Assembly: GCF_900104695.1 (NCBI RefSeq)
Contig: NZ_FNSW01000001.1
Location: 5,066,501-5,130,500, forward strand
DNA length: 64,000 nt
Reading direction: 5' to 3'
Origin: Paenibacillus sp. GP183
GTDB lineage: Bacteria > Bacillota > Bacilli > Paenibacillales > NBRC-103111
This document shows, piece by piece, positions 9,351-17,191 of the stretch. The position numbers were made by a program, and so were the translations under genes. The notes beneath the pieces were generated by a model. That model saw nothing but the letters and a program-made list of their open reading frames with translations. It ran no database searches and was not told the origin of the DNA. Positions within the stretch are counted from its first letter, which is position 1, and each line of letters begins with the position of its first letter.

Positions 9351-10517
9351 ATGAGAAGAAGAGGATTTGTCGTCATCATAATGATCTTTGTTGGTATTTT
9401 TGGCCTGATCAATGGATATGCGGGTTTGAGGATCTGGGAATGGCTTCATGCCCTTGCGCCTAATTTGAACGGCTGGTTTTTTTGGACCCTGCTGTGGCTG
9501 ATTGGATATTCATTTGTCATTGGGCGTTTTACTGCGGCTTATCTTCCAAGGCCAATAGTGAGTTTGTTTACGATAGTGGGGGCATACTGGTTTGCTATTT
9601 TACAGTACACCATTCCCTTTCTCCTTTTTATCGATCTGATTCGGATTCTCAACCAATGGATCGGCATTTTGCCGAATTCCTTTATGCAAGATCCTCAAAC
9701 GGTAACCTATACAGGAACAGCCGTTTTTATACTTGTGCTTATCATTCTGCTATATGGAGTATGGAGGGCACGAAATCCAATTGTGGTTCGTTATGAAGTG
9801 GACATCCCGAAACATGGGGGAACGCATAAGGAGCTTCATATTGCTGCGGTATCGGATACACATGTGGGAACCATAAACGGGAATCGCAGGCTGAGGCACA
9901 TGGTGAATATGGTCAATGAGCTTAAACCGGACATGGTGCTTATCGTGGGAGATCTGATTGACGATGACTTTCATCCTTTTGTCAAACAGAAGATGCCAGA
10001 TCAATTGAAGTCGTTAAAATCAAATCTGGGGACTTACTCCGTACTGGGCAATCACGAATATATAGCAGGCCATTTGGATGAATATGCTGCCGAGTTGGAG
10101 AAAGCCGGTGTTCGTCTGCTGGTTGACGAGGCGGTGCAAATCAACGACAGCTTTTATATAATCGGAAGAGATGACATATCGGGAAAAGCTCATCATGGCC
10201 GTCCTCGGAAGCCGCTAAGTGAGCTTGTTAAGGAGCTCGATCCTCAAAAGCCGCTCATTATGATGGATCATCAGCCTTACCGATTGGATGAAGGATTAAA
10301 GGCAGGGATTGATCTGCAGTTATCCGGACACACACATCGAGGCCAGATGTATCCGTATCATTTTATTACCCGTAGAACCTATGAGCTGGACTGGGGATAC
10401 TTATATAAAGAATCGATGCATGTCATCGTTTCTTCAGGCTTTGGCACTTGGGGTCCACCAATACGAGTCGGCAACATTCCGGAGGTTGTCAGTGTGAAAG
10501 TACGCTTTACTGATTAG
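9351..10517 (+). CDS. Membrane-anchored metallophosphoesterase
   Basis: 388 residues. Roughly the first 140 contain about four hydrophobic helices, followed by a calcineurin-like domain with all the dinuclear metal motifs: SDTH (near residue 169), GDLIDDD, GNHEY, and the late LSGHTHRGQMYP. The family contains YkoQ/YkuE-type phosphoesterases of Bacillus. The active domain is presumably cytoplasmic or at the membrane face. The substrate is unknown. The ribosome-binding site is weak (GGCGGG). A terminator follows directly after the stop codon. Confidence 0.88.
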   Translation: MRRRGFVVIIMIFVGIFGLINGYAGLRIWEWLHALAPNLNGWFFWTLLWLIGYSFVIGRFTAAYLPRPIVSLFTIVGAYWFAILQYTIPFLLFIDLIRILNQWIGILPNSFMQDPQTVTYTGTAVFILVLIILLYGVWRARNPIVVRYEVDIPKHGGTHKELHIAAVSDTHVGTINGNRRLRHMVNMVNELKPDMVLIVGDLIDDDFHPFVKQKMPDQLKSLKSNLGTYSVLGNHEYIAGHLDEYAAELEKAGVRLLVDEAVQINDSFYIIGRDDISGKAHHGRPRKPLSELVKELDPQKPLIMMDHQPYRLDEGLKAGIDLQLSGHTHRGQMYPYHFITRRTYELDWGYLYKESMHVIVSSGFGTWGPPIRVGNIPEVVSVKVRFTD

Positions 10518-10547
10518 AACAGTTCAGCTTATTTTGAGCTGTTTTTT
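10518..10547 (+). terminator. Intrinsic terminator of the metallophosphoesterase gene
   Basis: AACAGTTCA pairs with TGAGCTGTT across an 8-nt loop (one G-U pair), followed by six T residues. It starts on the base after the stop codon. Confidence 0.85.
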
Positions 10548-10548
10548 C

Positions 10549-10577
10549 TTGTGAGTTATCGATAACTCTACTATAAT
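10549..10577 (+). promoter_or_regulatory. Sigma-A-type promoter with a palindromic operator in the spacer
   Basis: TTGTGA (10549-10554) and TATAAT (10572-10577) are separated by 17 bp. The spacer is almost filled by the perfect 16-bp palindrome GAGTTATCGATAACTC (10553-10568). A dimeric repressor bound here would block RNA polymerase. The small gene at 10615 is the only target. Confidence 0.6.
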
Positions 10578-10614
10578 AATCATCATCAAGCTTATTAAAA
10601 AATGAGGAGGATTA

Positions 10615-10890
10615 TTGGAGGAGAGCGCCAAAATTTACTTGATTGCCAAAGCCGTAGGCACCCCAAGAGTGTTGACCGATGAAGAATACAAGGAAATTCA
10701 ATCGCTGGAAAGTGAAGCGTACCGTGTTCAATTGCTGCAGCAAATGAAGTTGTCTGGGGCACAAAACAAAGAAAAGACCCGGCTGAGTGGGAGCTGTCAA
10801 CGTCCCAACGGCCGGGTCTTAATTTTGTTTATTATTTTAAAGTATCCTCTACGCTGCGTTCGAATTGGTCGTGTTTCAAAAATCCCTTGA
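10615..10890 (+). CDS. Small protein of unknown function, possibly frameshifted at its end
   Basis: A TTG start follows GAGGAGG (close spacing) and a promoter with an operator-like palindrome, so a small gene is likely. The reading frame gives 91 residues. After about residue 52, however, it runs straight through a strong terminator hairpin (10774-10820) and into the convergent LytTR gene. A +1 shift within the A-rich stretch before the hairpin would end the protein at TGA 10784, exactly at the hairpin foot. I therefore believe only the first 52 or so residues (MEESAKIYLIAKAVG...). No known domain is recognised. Confidence 0.45.
   Translation: MEESAKIYLIAKAVGTPRVLTDEEYKEIQSLESEAYRVQLLQQMKLSGAQNKEKTRLSGSCQRPNGRVLILFIILKYPLRCVRIGRVSKIP
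10774..10820. terminator. Bidirectional terminator with a long stem
   Basis: AAGACCCGGC (10774-10783) pairs perfectly with GCCGGGTCTT (10811-10820), with an inner GGGA/TCCC pairing. T-rich tails occur in both directions, so it can serve the small gene on the plus strand and the LytTR gene on the minus strand. Confidence 0.8.
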
Positions 10891-11206
10891 GTTGGTTCTG
10901 CCTTAGCTTCGTAATCGATACCGATTTGGTATCCTCATTCTTAGGTCCAAAGTAGACACGATTGTCTTGAATCATCTGAACCTTCTTGAGATTGGCGAAG
11001 CAATCCGTATTCACCTTGAAAAAATCAGTGCTCGACATCATGCTGCCAAGTTCATCGGACGACACTCTCCGTTTAACATTAAAATTTTTGCCGTGAAAGC
11101 TGACGAGCCCCCGATCCTTAATGCGAAAATACAGGATGTCTGTTTCCAATATGAAATCTTCATAGCTATTACGTCCTTCAAACGTGTCTTCAAGCGTTAC
11201 ATTCAT
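10832..11206 (-). CDS. LytTR-type DNA-binding protein
   Basis: 124 residues that consist of little more than a LytTR domain: an N-terminal strand pattern (DILYFRIKDRGLVSFHG), then FKVNTDCFANLKKVQMIQDNRVYFG, the hallmark of LytTR regulators, and a basic tail. There is no receiver domain, so it is a stand-alone regulator of unknown input, as found in several Firmicutes. The start is well supported by AAGGAGGAATTC before the ATG at 11206. A cre-like sequence at 11242-11255 lies about 36 bp upstream of the start. Confidence 0.8.
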   Translation of the reverse strand: MNVTLEDTFEGRNSYEDFILETDILYFRIKDRGLVSFHGKNFNVKRRVSSDELGSMMSSTDFFKVNTDCFANLKKVQMIQDNRVYFGPKNEDTKSVSITKLRQNQLKGFLKHDQFERSVEDTLK

Positions 11207-11241
11207 ATGAATTCCTCCTTGATTAAATGTTAACGCAAAAT

Positions 11242-11255
11242 TTGAAGCGCTTTCA
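11242..11255 (-). promoter_or_regulatory. cre-like palindrome upstream of the LytTR gene
   Basis: Read on the minus strand this is TGAAAGCGCTTCAA. It matches the CcpA consensus TGWAANCGNTNWCA at 12 of 14 positions by eye. The location in the leader suggests carbon catabolite control, but this is only a sequence match. Confidence 0.35.
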
Positions 11256-11327
11256 TTTTAACATATTCCAGATATAATATAAAGGATAAATATACCAGTT
11301 CTTGTACAATTAAACGATGCATGTGCC

Positions 11328-12812
11328 TTATTTCATCGATGCGGATAAGCGTGCTGTTTTGTTCAAAGGCAATAAGATATTGACGGTGGTGCCCTGGTTG
11401 AGCTCACTTTCAAAGAACATGGTTCCTCTATGAGCTTCGACGATGTTGTAGCTTACCATCAAGCCCAAACCAATTCCTTTTTCTTTTGTTGTGAGAAAGG
11501 GTTCCCCCAGTCTTGGGATTTGATCCTTTGGAATACCGCAGCCTTGGTCTATGAACTGTAAAACTACATGGTTGTTTTGAACATTAGCTTGAATCCTTAG
11601 TGTTCCACCATTCGGCATGGCTTCTATCGCATTTTTAATAATATTCAAAAAAACCTGTTTTAACTGAGGCTCATCCCCATAAATCGGTGTCAGGTCTGCA
11701 TCCAAAGACATGTTGATTTGGACCTTATTAATAATAGCCTGAGTATCAAGAATGGATATGATGGTTTCCAATATAGTTTTCAAATGATGTTCTTTAAACT
11801 CCACAACTTGCGGTTTTGCCAGCTGCATAAATTCATTCACAATAAAATTGATACGCTCTAATTCATCCAACATAATGTCAAGATACAGCTTGCTTTCCTC
11901 ATGTCTTTTCATGAGCAGCTGAGTAAAGCCTTTAAGCGAGGTGAGTGGATTACGGACCTCGTGGGCTACCCCGGCAGCCAATTGTCCGATGGCCGAAAGC
12001 TTGTCGGTTTTTCTAAGAAATTCATCATTTCTTTTTCTGGCCGACAAGTCACGTATAACGCTCTGAATGACAGAGTTTCCCAAGTAATTAAACACGACCG
12101 CGCTGGAAATTTCTGTTTCGATCAATTGTCCATCGAGGCGTACTAAATTGTAATATATGTATTCCACTTGAATTTCATCGTTATCGAATTGTAAGAGACG
12201 GTTTTTTAATATTTCATGTTGATCAGGATGTATAAAGTCAAATATGGAGCTTCCTATCAAGTCATCCTGCTTGTTTGCGCCAAACAATTCCTTGGCGGAG
12301 TCATTCAGATAAACGAGAATTCCATTGCTGTGGACAACAATGGGTTCAGGCGACATTTTTATTAGATGCCGATAACGTTGTTCATTTTCAAGCAAGGCAT
12401 GATCGGTTTCATTTTTTTCAGTAACATCCCTGCATAACAGCGCTAAGGCTAAATTCCCGAGATAAGTTATGGGCACAAATTTCACCTCGACCGTGATGAT
12501 CTTGCCATCCAGTCGAATAAGCTTGATCTCAATGAGTTCAGAGGGTTTCCCTTGTTTGAAAAGCAAGGTATTCCGGATTTCGTTTTGTTCGAGATCATCG
12601 GGATGAATAAAATCAACTAATTGCTGGTCAATCAGTTGTTCTTGATTTTCCGCACCGATCATTTTTACGGCAGAGGGATTTGCATAAATAATCAAACCAT
12701 TGCTTTGAACGATAATGGGCTCAGGGGAAAGCTCAACAATTTCTCGGTATTGTACATTTGAAAGATGAATGTTTCTTTTGCGCTGAATTCTGGCGTTTGG
12801 ATTTTCTCCCAT
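11328..12812 (-). CDS. PAS-domain sensor histidine kinase, sporulation-kinase type
   Basis: 494 residues from the ATG at 12812, which has a GAGGT site; a TTG five codons earlier lacks one. There are two PAS domains in tandem (about residues 20-130 and 140-260, each with an IIVQSNGL or IVVHSNGI start and FIHPD). A HisKA domain follows with His284 in HEVRNPL, then an HATPase domain with NAIEAM, DQGCGIP and GIGLGLM. There are no membrane helices, so it is cytosolic. The arrangement is that of Bacillus KinA/KinE kinases that feed phosphate to Spo0F. No response regulator is adjacent, consistent with an orphan phosphorelay kinase. Confidence 0.85.
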   Translation of the reverse strand: MGENPNARIQRKRNIHLSNVQYREIVELSPEPIIVQSNGLIIYANPSAVKMIGAENQEQLIDQQLVDFIHPDDLEQNEIRNTLLFKQGKPSELIEIKLIRLDGKIITVEVKFVPITYLGNLALALLCRDVTEKNETDHALLENEQRYRHLIKMSPEPIVVHSNGILVYLNDSAKELFGANKQDDLIGSSIFDFIHPDQHEILKNRLLQFDNDEIQVEYIYYNLVRLDGQLIETEISSAVVFNYLGNSVIQSVIRDLSARKRNDEFLRKTDKLSAIGQLAAGVAHEVRNPLTSLKGFTQLLMKRHEESKLYLDIMLDELERINFIVNEFMQLAKPQVVEFKEHHLKTILETIISILDTQAIINKVQINMSLDADLTPIYGDEPQLKQVFLNIIKNAIEAMPNGGTLRIQANVQNNHVVLQFIDQGCGIPKDQIPRLGEPFLTTKEKGIGLGLMVSYNIVEAHRGTMFFESELNQGTTVNILLPLNKTARLSASMK

Positions 12813-12995
12813 TTTTACCTCAAGCAATTTGGAATTATGATATAAAAATTATACTTTTAATTGTAATGAATTGGAAGGTATTAATTTAAATCCGCAGCTT
12901 TCCAGCCATATAGAGAATTAGATAATTTCGTACTTGCACTTCTAGGCACTTACCCACATATATATAATACCAATATCATCGTGGGGGTGGCTGCA

Positions 12996-13697
12996 TTGCC
13001 TGGTCTTTTTTCAGCAATTGCATTATTTATCAAAGAAGTAACATTGCTTGTTTCTTACGTGAAAAACAACGCTTTTCCCCAACCTCTTGCTGAAGATGAA
13101 GAAGAAAAACACTTGCGGCTCATGTCCGAAGGAAATCAGTATTCGCGAAATTTGTTGATTGAGCATAATTTAAGATTGGTTGCTCACATCGTCAAAAAAT
13201 TCGACAATACGGGGGAAGATCTGGAGGATTTGATCTCGATCGGGACCATCGGGCTGATCAAAGCGATCGAATCGTTCTCGCCGAATAAGGGCACCAAATT
13301 GGCTACGTTTGCAGCGCGTTGTATCGAGAATGAGATCCTGATGCACCTAAGGTCATTGAAAAAAACTCGGAAGGATGTATCGCTGCACGACCCTATTGGG
13401 ACAGACAAAGAAGGAAACGAAATCACCTTGATCGATATTCTTGGAACAGAAGCCGATGATGTCGTAGACAAGGTGCAGCTTAAAATTGAGAAAAGCAAAA
13501 TATATAAAAATTTAGATATATTGGATGACCGGGAAAAGGAAGTCGTGATGGGGCGGTTTGGCCTTGAGCACGGTGGAGAGGAAAGGACGCAGCGGGAAAT
13601 TGCGAAGGAGCTGGGGATTTCGCGCAGCTATGTGTCAAGGATTGAGAAGCGAGCGCTCATGAAGCTTTATCATGAGTTTTATAAGGCGAAGCGATAA
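12996..13697 (+). CDS. sigK: RNA polymerase sporulation sigma factor SigK, intact
   Basis: Directs late mother-cell transcription during sporulation. I start it at TTG 12996, five bases after GGGGGTGG; this gives [15 protein letters not shown], matching the start and length of Bacillus pro-SigK, and 233 residues. The GTG at 12981 would leave that Shine-Dalgarno sequence inside the gene. Region 2 ([32 protein letters not shown]), the [16 protein letters not shown] core-binding and -10 helix, and region 4 ([20 protein letters not shown]) are all present. The gene is continuous, with no skin-type element. The hydrophobic N-terminus is the expected membrane-bound pro-sequence. Two further sigK fragments occur at 41015 and 51286. 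Confidence 0.93.
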   Translation: MPGLFSAIALFIKEVTLLVSYVKNNAFPQPLAEDEEEKHLRLMSEGNQYSRNLLIEHNLRLVAHIVKKFDNTGEDLEDLISIGTIGLIKAIESFSPNKGTKLATFAARCIENEILMHLRSLKKTRKDVSLHDPIGTDKEGNEITLIDILGTEADDVVDKVQLKIEKSKIYKNLDILDDREKEVVMGRFGLEHGGEERTQREIAKELGISRSYVSRIEKRALMKLYHEFYKAKR

Positions 13698-13720
13698 GGG
13701 AGGGGGATAGAATTTGATCG

Positions 13721-13757
13721 AAGCGCATATTGCCTTGATGGCAATATGCGCTTTTTT
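13721..13757 (+). terminator. sigK terminator
   Basis: A perfect 14-bp inverted repeat AAGCGCATATTGCC with loop TTGAT and a following T-run, 24 bp after the sigK stop codon. Confidence 0.9.
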
Positions 13758-13943
13758 GGCGCGCCAAGCATAGGCGCTAGCCTGGGTTTAAGTCATAATT
13801 GGCGAAGGCAGTTATAGCTGTCCATAAAACTGACGGTAACACATGAGATCATGAGGAGCCAGCCTCGAGCTCGATAAATGGGAGGAATTTTATTGCTAGA
13901 ACTATGTCCGGCTCGAGGTCACGACTCACAAAAAACTTTTTTG

Positions 13944-13988
13944 TTACTTTTTAAAAGAAGATTGGGCTTTAGGTTGGCCTTTAGCCAT
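13944..13988 (-). CDS. Candidate 14-residue peptide with a strong ribosome-binding site
   Basis: On the minus strand CGGAGGGGATTTTT precedes ATG at 13988 and a 14-codon frame, MAKGQPKAQSSFKK, then TAA. It is basic and hydrophilic, a little like small sporulation-associated peptides, but I recognise no family. The perfect site and spacing are the only evidence that it is real. Confidence 0.35.
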   Translation of the reverse strand: MAKGQPKAQSSFKK

Positions 13989-14148
13989 AAAAATCCCCTC
14001 CGGTCTACAGTGTATTAAGCCCATGATATGAACTCTTTTTTGACGTCTACCGAAAGAGGCTATGACCAAGACAGGTTGTTTTTCTTTTTCAAAAACAAGT
14101 TCAAGAAAATTTTTCTTACATAAAATACGGACGGTGGGTGAAGATGTA

Positions 14149-14220
14149 ATGGGGCGTACAAGAGATCCAAATCGAGATAAATAATTTGAAATTTAAAAAG
14201 CTTCCAACGGTGACACGGTC
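14149..14220 (+). pseudogene. Remnant of a phage terminase small subunit start
   Basis: Read from the ATG at 14149, the frame gives MGRTRDPNRDK, stop, FEI, stop, KASNGDT. Apart from two stop codons this resembles the conserved opening of phage terminase small subunits (XRDPxRDKAFEIxKxSNGD). A GGTGGGTG site lies upstream. It is a short decayed phage remnant; the match is by memory of the family and no search was run. Confidence 0.4.
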
Positions 14221-14659
14221 CAAGCCCGGACGGAAAAAAGCTGATGTAGGTGTACAGACTACAGTTGAAGGTTTGATCGTTTCCTATAAGGTAAACGGAG
14301 AAAGCATATGTGATCTGGTGCCATGCCATAATGGAGGAAACCGTCCATGGTTGCGTTGTCCAAAATGTCATCGTCATGTAGGGAAGGTTCATTTAAACAG
14401 TTAACACTTCCTCTGCCGCTATTGCAATAACCTGGCTTATCAATCGCAACGGGAGAATACCTCAAGCTGTCATCTAAACAGGTTTAAATCCATTGGCAAG
14501 CGGTTAGATGGCTCCATAAATATAATAAAACCATTGCCGGTAAAGCCGAAGGGAATGCATCGAAACACCTATATTCGGTTGCTAACCCAATCACACATTA
14601 TGCTCTTGAGTGTGAGTCAAGCGATCTCTAAACACTATAAATCACACGGGAGACGCTAA
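14186..14659 (+). pseudogene. Zinc-ribbon phage-type hypothetical gene interrupted by a stop codon
   Basis: The open frame 14186-14404 encodes 72 residues ending in LRCPKCHRHVGKVHLNS. After the TAA at 14402 the same frame continues HFLCRYCNNLAYQSQREN... to 14659. The two halves together form a four-cysteine zinc ribbon (CPKC...CRYC) followed by the LAYQSQREN motif common in phage and plasmid hypothetical proteins, so one point mutation seems to have broken the gene. It overlaps the terminase remnant just upstream in another frame, which implies a deletion joining two phage genes. Confidence 0.5.
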
Positions 14660-15140
14660 TTCCCACTATTCCAGCTCTAACCTAAGGGGTCGGCGTTATT
14701 TTCGCTAAAAGGATGGGGCTGGACCCTTTCGTGCGACGAGAAGATTCGATTGATCCTCTTACATCCAATATATTTTGGGCGAAATGCCGTTCGACTGACC
14801 TGAACGAGCAGGTCTCAATCAAATCAGGGAAAAGCAATCCGTCAGCAGGCTTGTCATAAAATGTTCGTGGAGGTTTACAAGATTCGACGCCATTTTTAGC
14901 GCGGAAGAAGTATGATCTTCCTAACAATCTATTGTAGTATTGGGGCATCTTAGATAATAATTGGTGTTTAGATATAGTTGATTATTGTAGAAATCCCCAA
15001 AAATTGATGAGTTTACAGTTGCATTTTTATTATAAAAGCCAAATAAATAAAAACGTCGGTACTTGCAAATCGTTTCTTCGGAAGTAACAAAAAAATGGGA
15101 GTAATAATCAATTTTGCAGCGCTTCAAGAACACTTATGTC
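14660..15140. other. Gene-poor stretch, probably decayed phage-derived DNA
   Basis: No frame with a credible start and ribosome-binding site. On the plus strand around 14687-14850 there is an uninterrupted run (GLDPFVRREDSIDPLTSN) that looks protein-like but has no start I can support and no recognisable family. The following AT-rich part shows nothing. Confidence 0.5.
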
Positions 15141-15166
15141 AAGCCCTCGGAGTTATTCGAGGGCTT
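15141..15166 (+). terminator. Hairpin before the first YesM gene
   Basis: AAGCCCTCG pairs with CGAGGGCTT across an 8-nt loop. The tail is AATAATTT rather than a clean T-run, so it may be a leader hairpin rather than a terminator. Confidence 0.45.
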
Positions 15167-15375
15167 AATAATTTATTTGGAACTTGAAGAGAATCTATGA
15201 AGATTTTTGTCATTTGTCGGTCGGGAGGCTTAATTTCCGGAAAAATAGTTGCAAGGACGTTCTCGAAATAAATATGGATAACAGCGATATTGTTGATAAT
15301 TTGTCCTTATTAATCATATACATGGCCTCTATTCTATTTTTTCAAACCAAAGGAGCCAACCGGGAGGGATTTCTA

Positions 15376-17187
15376 TTGAAAGTTTTTTTTGAATTGTTTA
15401 GCCTGAAAAAAATCCGGGGGAAATTTTTCATTCTGACAACGATTCTTACAGTCATCCCCATGCTTTGCCTAAGCTTTGCAGTGTACAAAATATCGGCCAA
15501 CAAGTTGGTAAATAATGCTGAATTACATGCTTTTTCATCACTTGATATGGGTGAGCATTATCTAGACCGCCTAATTGTGGATGAAAATGACCTTTTCAAT
15601 GTGATTATCGGCAATATGCAAATCCAATGCTCATTAACCGGAGCGATTGATCAGGTTTGTTCTTCCGTCAACATCGAAGACAACATTGAATACAGCTACA
15701 TCCGCAATTCCAATAAAATAAACAATGCCATGAACACTATAACCGTTACAAAGTCGTATATCGTAAGTTATATGATTTATGACATGACGGCTCCGCCAGA
15801 CATGCGGATATACGGTTCTTACATACGTCCGGAAAAAGCGCAAAAATGGTACGATGAATTGCTCTTAGTCGGATCGAGCATCATCAAAAACAGCGAATCG
15901 CTTGACCCAAATGATGATGCAAACGATCGGATGGTTATCGGTAAAATTTTGAGAAAGACGCATGGTGACAACGGAGTCATCGGCTTTGTTCTTCTGGAAT
16001 TAGATAAAACGAAATTTTTCGAAGGGCTCTCCTTTCTTAATCCTACGAAAGAGTCACGGTTTTTTATATCCGGAAAATCAGGAGAGATCCTCTATATTCT
16101 GCCCGGAATAAAAGAACATGGTGATGATGAAGTCATGCGAAAGTTGTACGAATCCGCACAGTCGGTTGAGCATCGGAACCGTGAGTTTGTTCCAGTTGGA
16201 AGTAAATATATTGCTGCCTCCGTAAATAATGAACGTGTTGATTGGTCGATAACCAACGTGATTGAAGCTTCGAATTTATACAAAGATGCAGGACTGATTC
16301 GCATCATATTTATCCGTTTTTTTCTTGGCACGATTGTCATCGGCCTCATACTAGCCAATTGGATCAGCGGCACGATCAGACGACCCTTGAACCGCTTGGC
16401 ACTTTTAATCAAATTGAATACCAACCGAAAGAAAATCCATCTGGTCAAGTTTGACCCAACGGATGAGGTCGGCCAGATCGGCCAAAGCTTTCTGCGGATG
16501 ATAGAAGAAAACAAGGAGCTCCATGAACAAGTGTATAGTGCTTTACTTAAAGGGAAGAAGGCAGAGATCCAGGCACTGCAGGCGCAGATCAATCCTCATT
16601 TTCTATATAATACGCTTGAATCGCTCAATTGGCTGGCAATCTCCCGTAAACAGTTTGAGATAAGTGAGGTCATCAGTTCTTTGGGCAAATTTTTTCGGAA
16701 TACGATCAACAGAGGCAATGAGCTGATTACAGTGAGAGAAGAATTAGAGCATGTCCAATCCTACATACGGATACAAAAATTTCGCTATGTGAATAAGTTC
16801 GATTTCTTCCTCAATTTCGAGGAAGACCTGTCTGCCTATTATGTACCCAAATTCATTCTTCAACCTATCGTTGAGAACTGTATTTATCACGGATTAAAGC
16901 AATTAGAGAGAGAGGGAACGATCGTCATTTCGGGGGAAGAGGTCGGACGGACGCTTGTTTTCAACATTACCGACGATGGGAAAGGGGTTCAACCAGAGCA
17001 ACTGGAGGAAATTAACCGAGCGCTGGATAAAGAAGAAACCGGTCTTATCTATGGATTAAAGAACGTGCATGACCGCTTGAAACTTCGCTTCGGCGAAGGA
17101 TATGGTGTACATATTTACAGTGAGCAGGACACTTATACGACGGTTTCTTTGAATATCCCGATGATTACCGATCCTAAGGAGGAATAG
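15376..17187 (+). CDS. YesM-type membrane sensor histidine kinase, module A
   Basis: 603 residues. The frame is open from 15184, but the TTG at 15376, seven bases after GGGAGGG, gives the standard YesM start (short basic leader, then a membrane helix at about 13-36). A large extracellular sensor domain follows to about residue 305, then a second membrane helix, a HAMP linker, a His_kinase domain with His408 in QINPHFLYNTLE, and an ATPase domain (NCIYHGLK, DDGKGVQ). It probably senses an extracellular oligosaccharide or a loaded binding protein and phosphorylates the regulator that starts 4 bp downstream. Confidence 0.92.
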   Translation: MKVFFELFSLKKIRGKFFILTTILTVIPMLCLSFAVYKISANKLVNNAELHAFSSLDMGEHYLDRLIVDENDLFNVIIGNMQIQCSLTGAIDQVCSSVNIEDNIEYSYIRNSNKINNAMNTITVTKSYIVSYMIYDMTAPPDMRIYGSYIRPEKAQKWYDELLLVGSSIIKNSESLDPNDDANDRMVIGKILRKTHGDNGVIGFVLLELDKTKFFEGLSFLNPTKESRFFISGKSGEILYILPGIKEHGDDEVMRKLYESAQSVEHRNREFVPVGSKYIAASVNNERVDWSITNVIEASNLYKDAGLIRIIFIRFFLGTIVIGLILANWISGTIRRPLNRLALLIKLNTNRKKIHLVKFDPTDEVGQIGQSFLRMIEENKELHEQVYSALLKGKKAEIQALQAQINPHFLYNTLESLNWLAISRKQFEISEVISSLGKFFRNTINRGNELITVREELEHVQSYIRIQKFRYVNKFDFFLNFEEDLSAYYVPKFILQPIVENCIYHGLKQLEREGTIVISGEEVGRTLVFNITDDGKGVQPEQLEEINRALDKEETGLIYGLKNVHDRLKLRFGEGYGVHIYSEQDTYTTVSLNIPMITDPKEE

Positions 17188-17191
17188 CACC

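Noticed and set aside
12981-12995. GTG at 12981 as the sigK start
   Set aside because: The GGGGGTGG Shine-Dalgarno sequence would then lie inside the gene, and the protein would be five residues longer than family members at its N-terminus.
13848-13920. Inverted repeat around two CTCGAG sites
   Set aside because: Only eight bases pair across a loop of about 45 bases, which could arise by chance.
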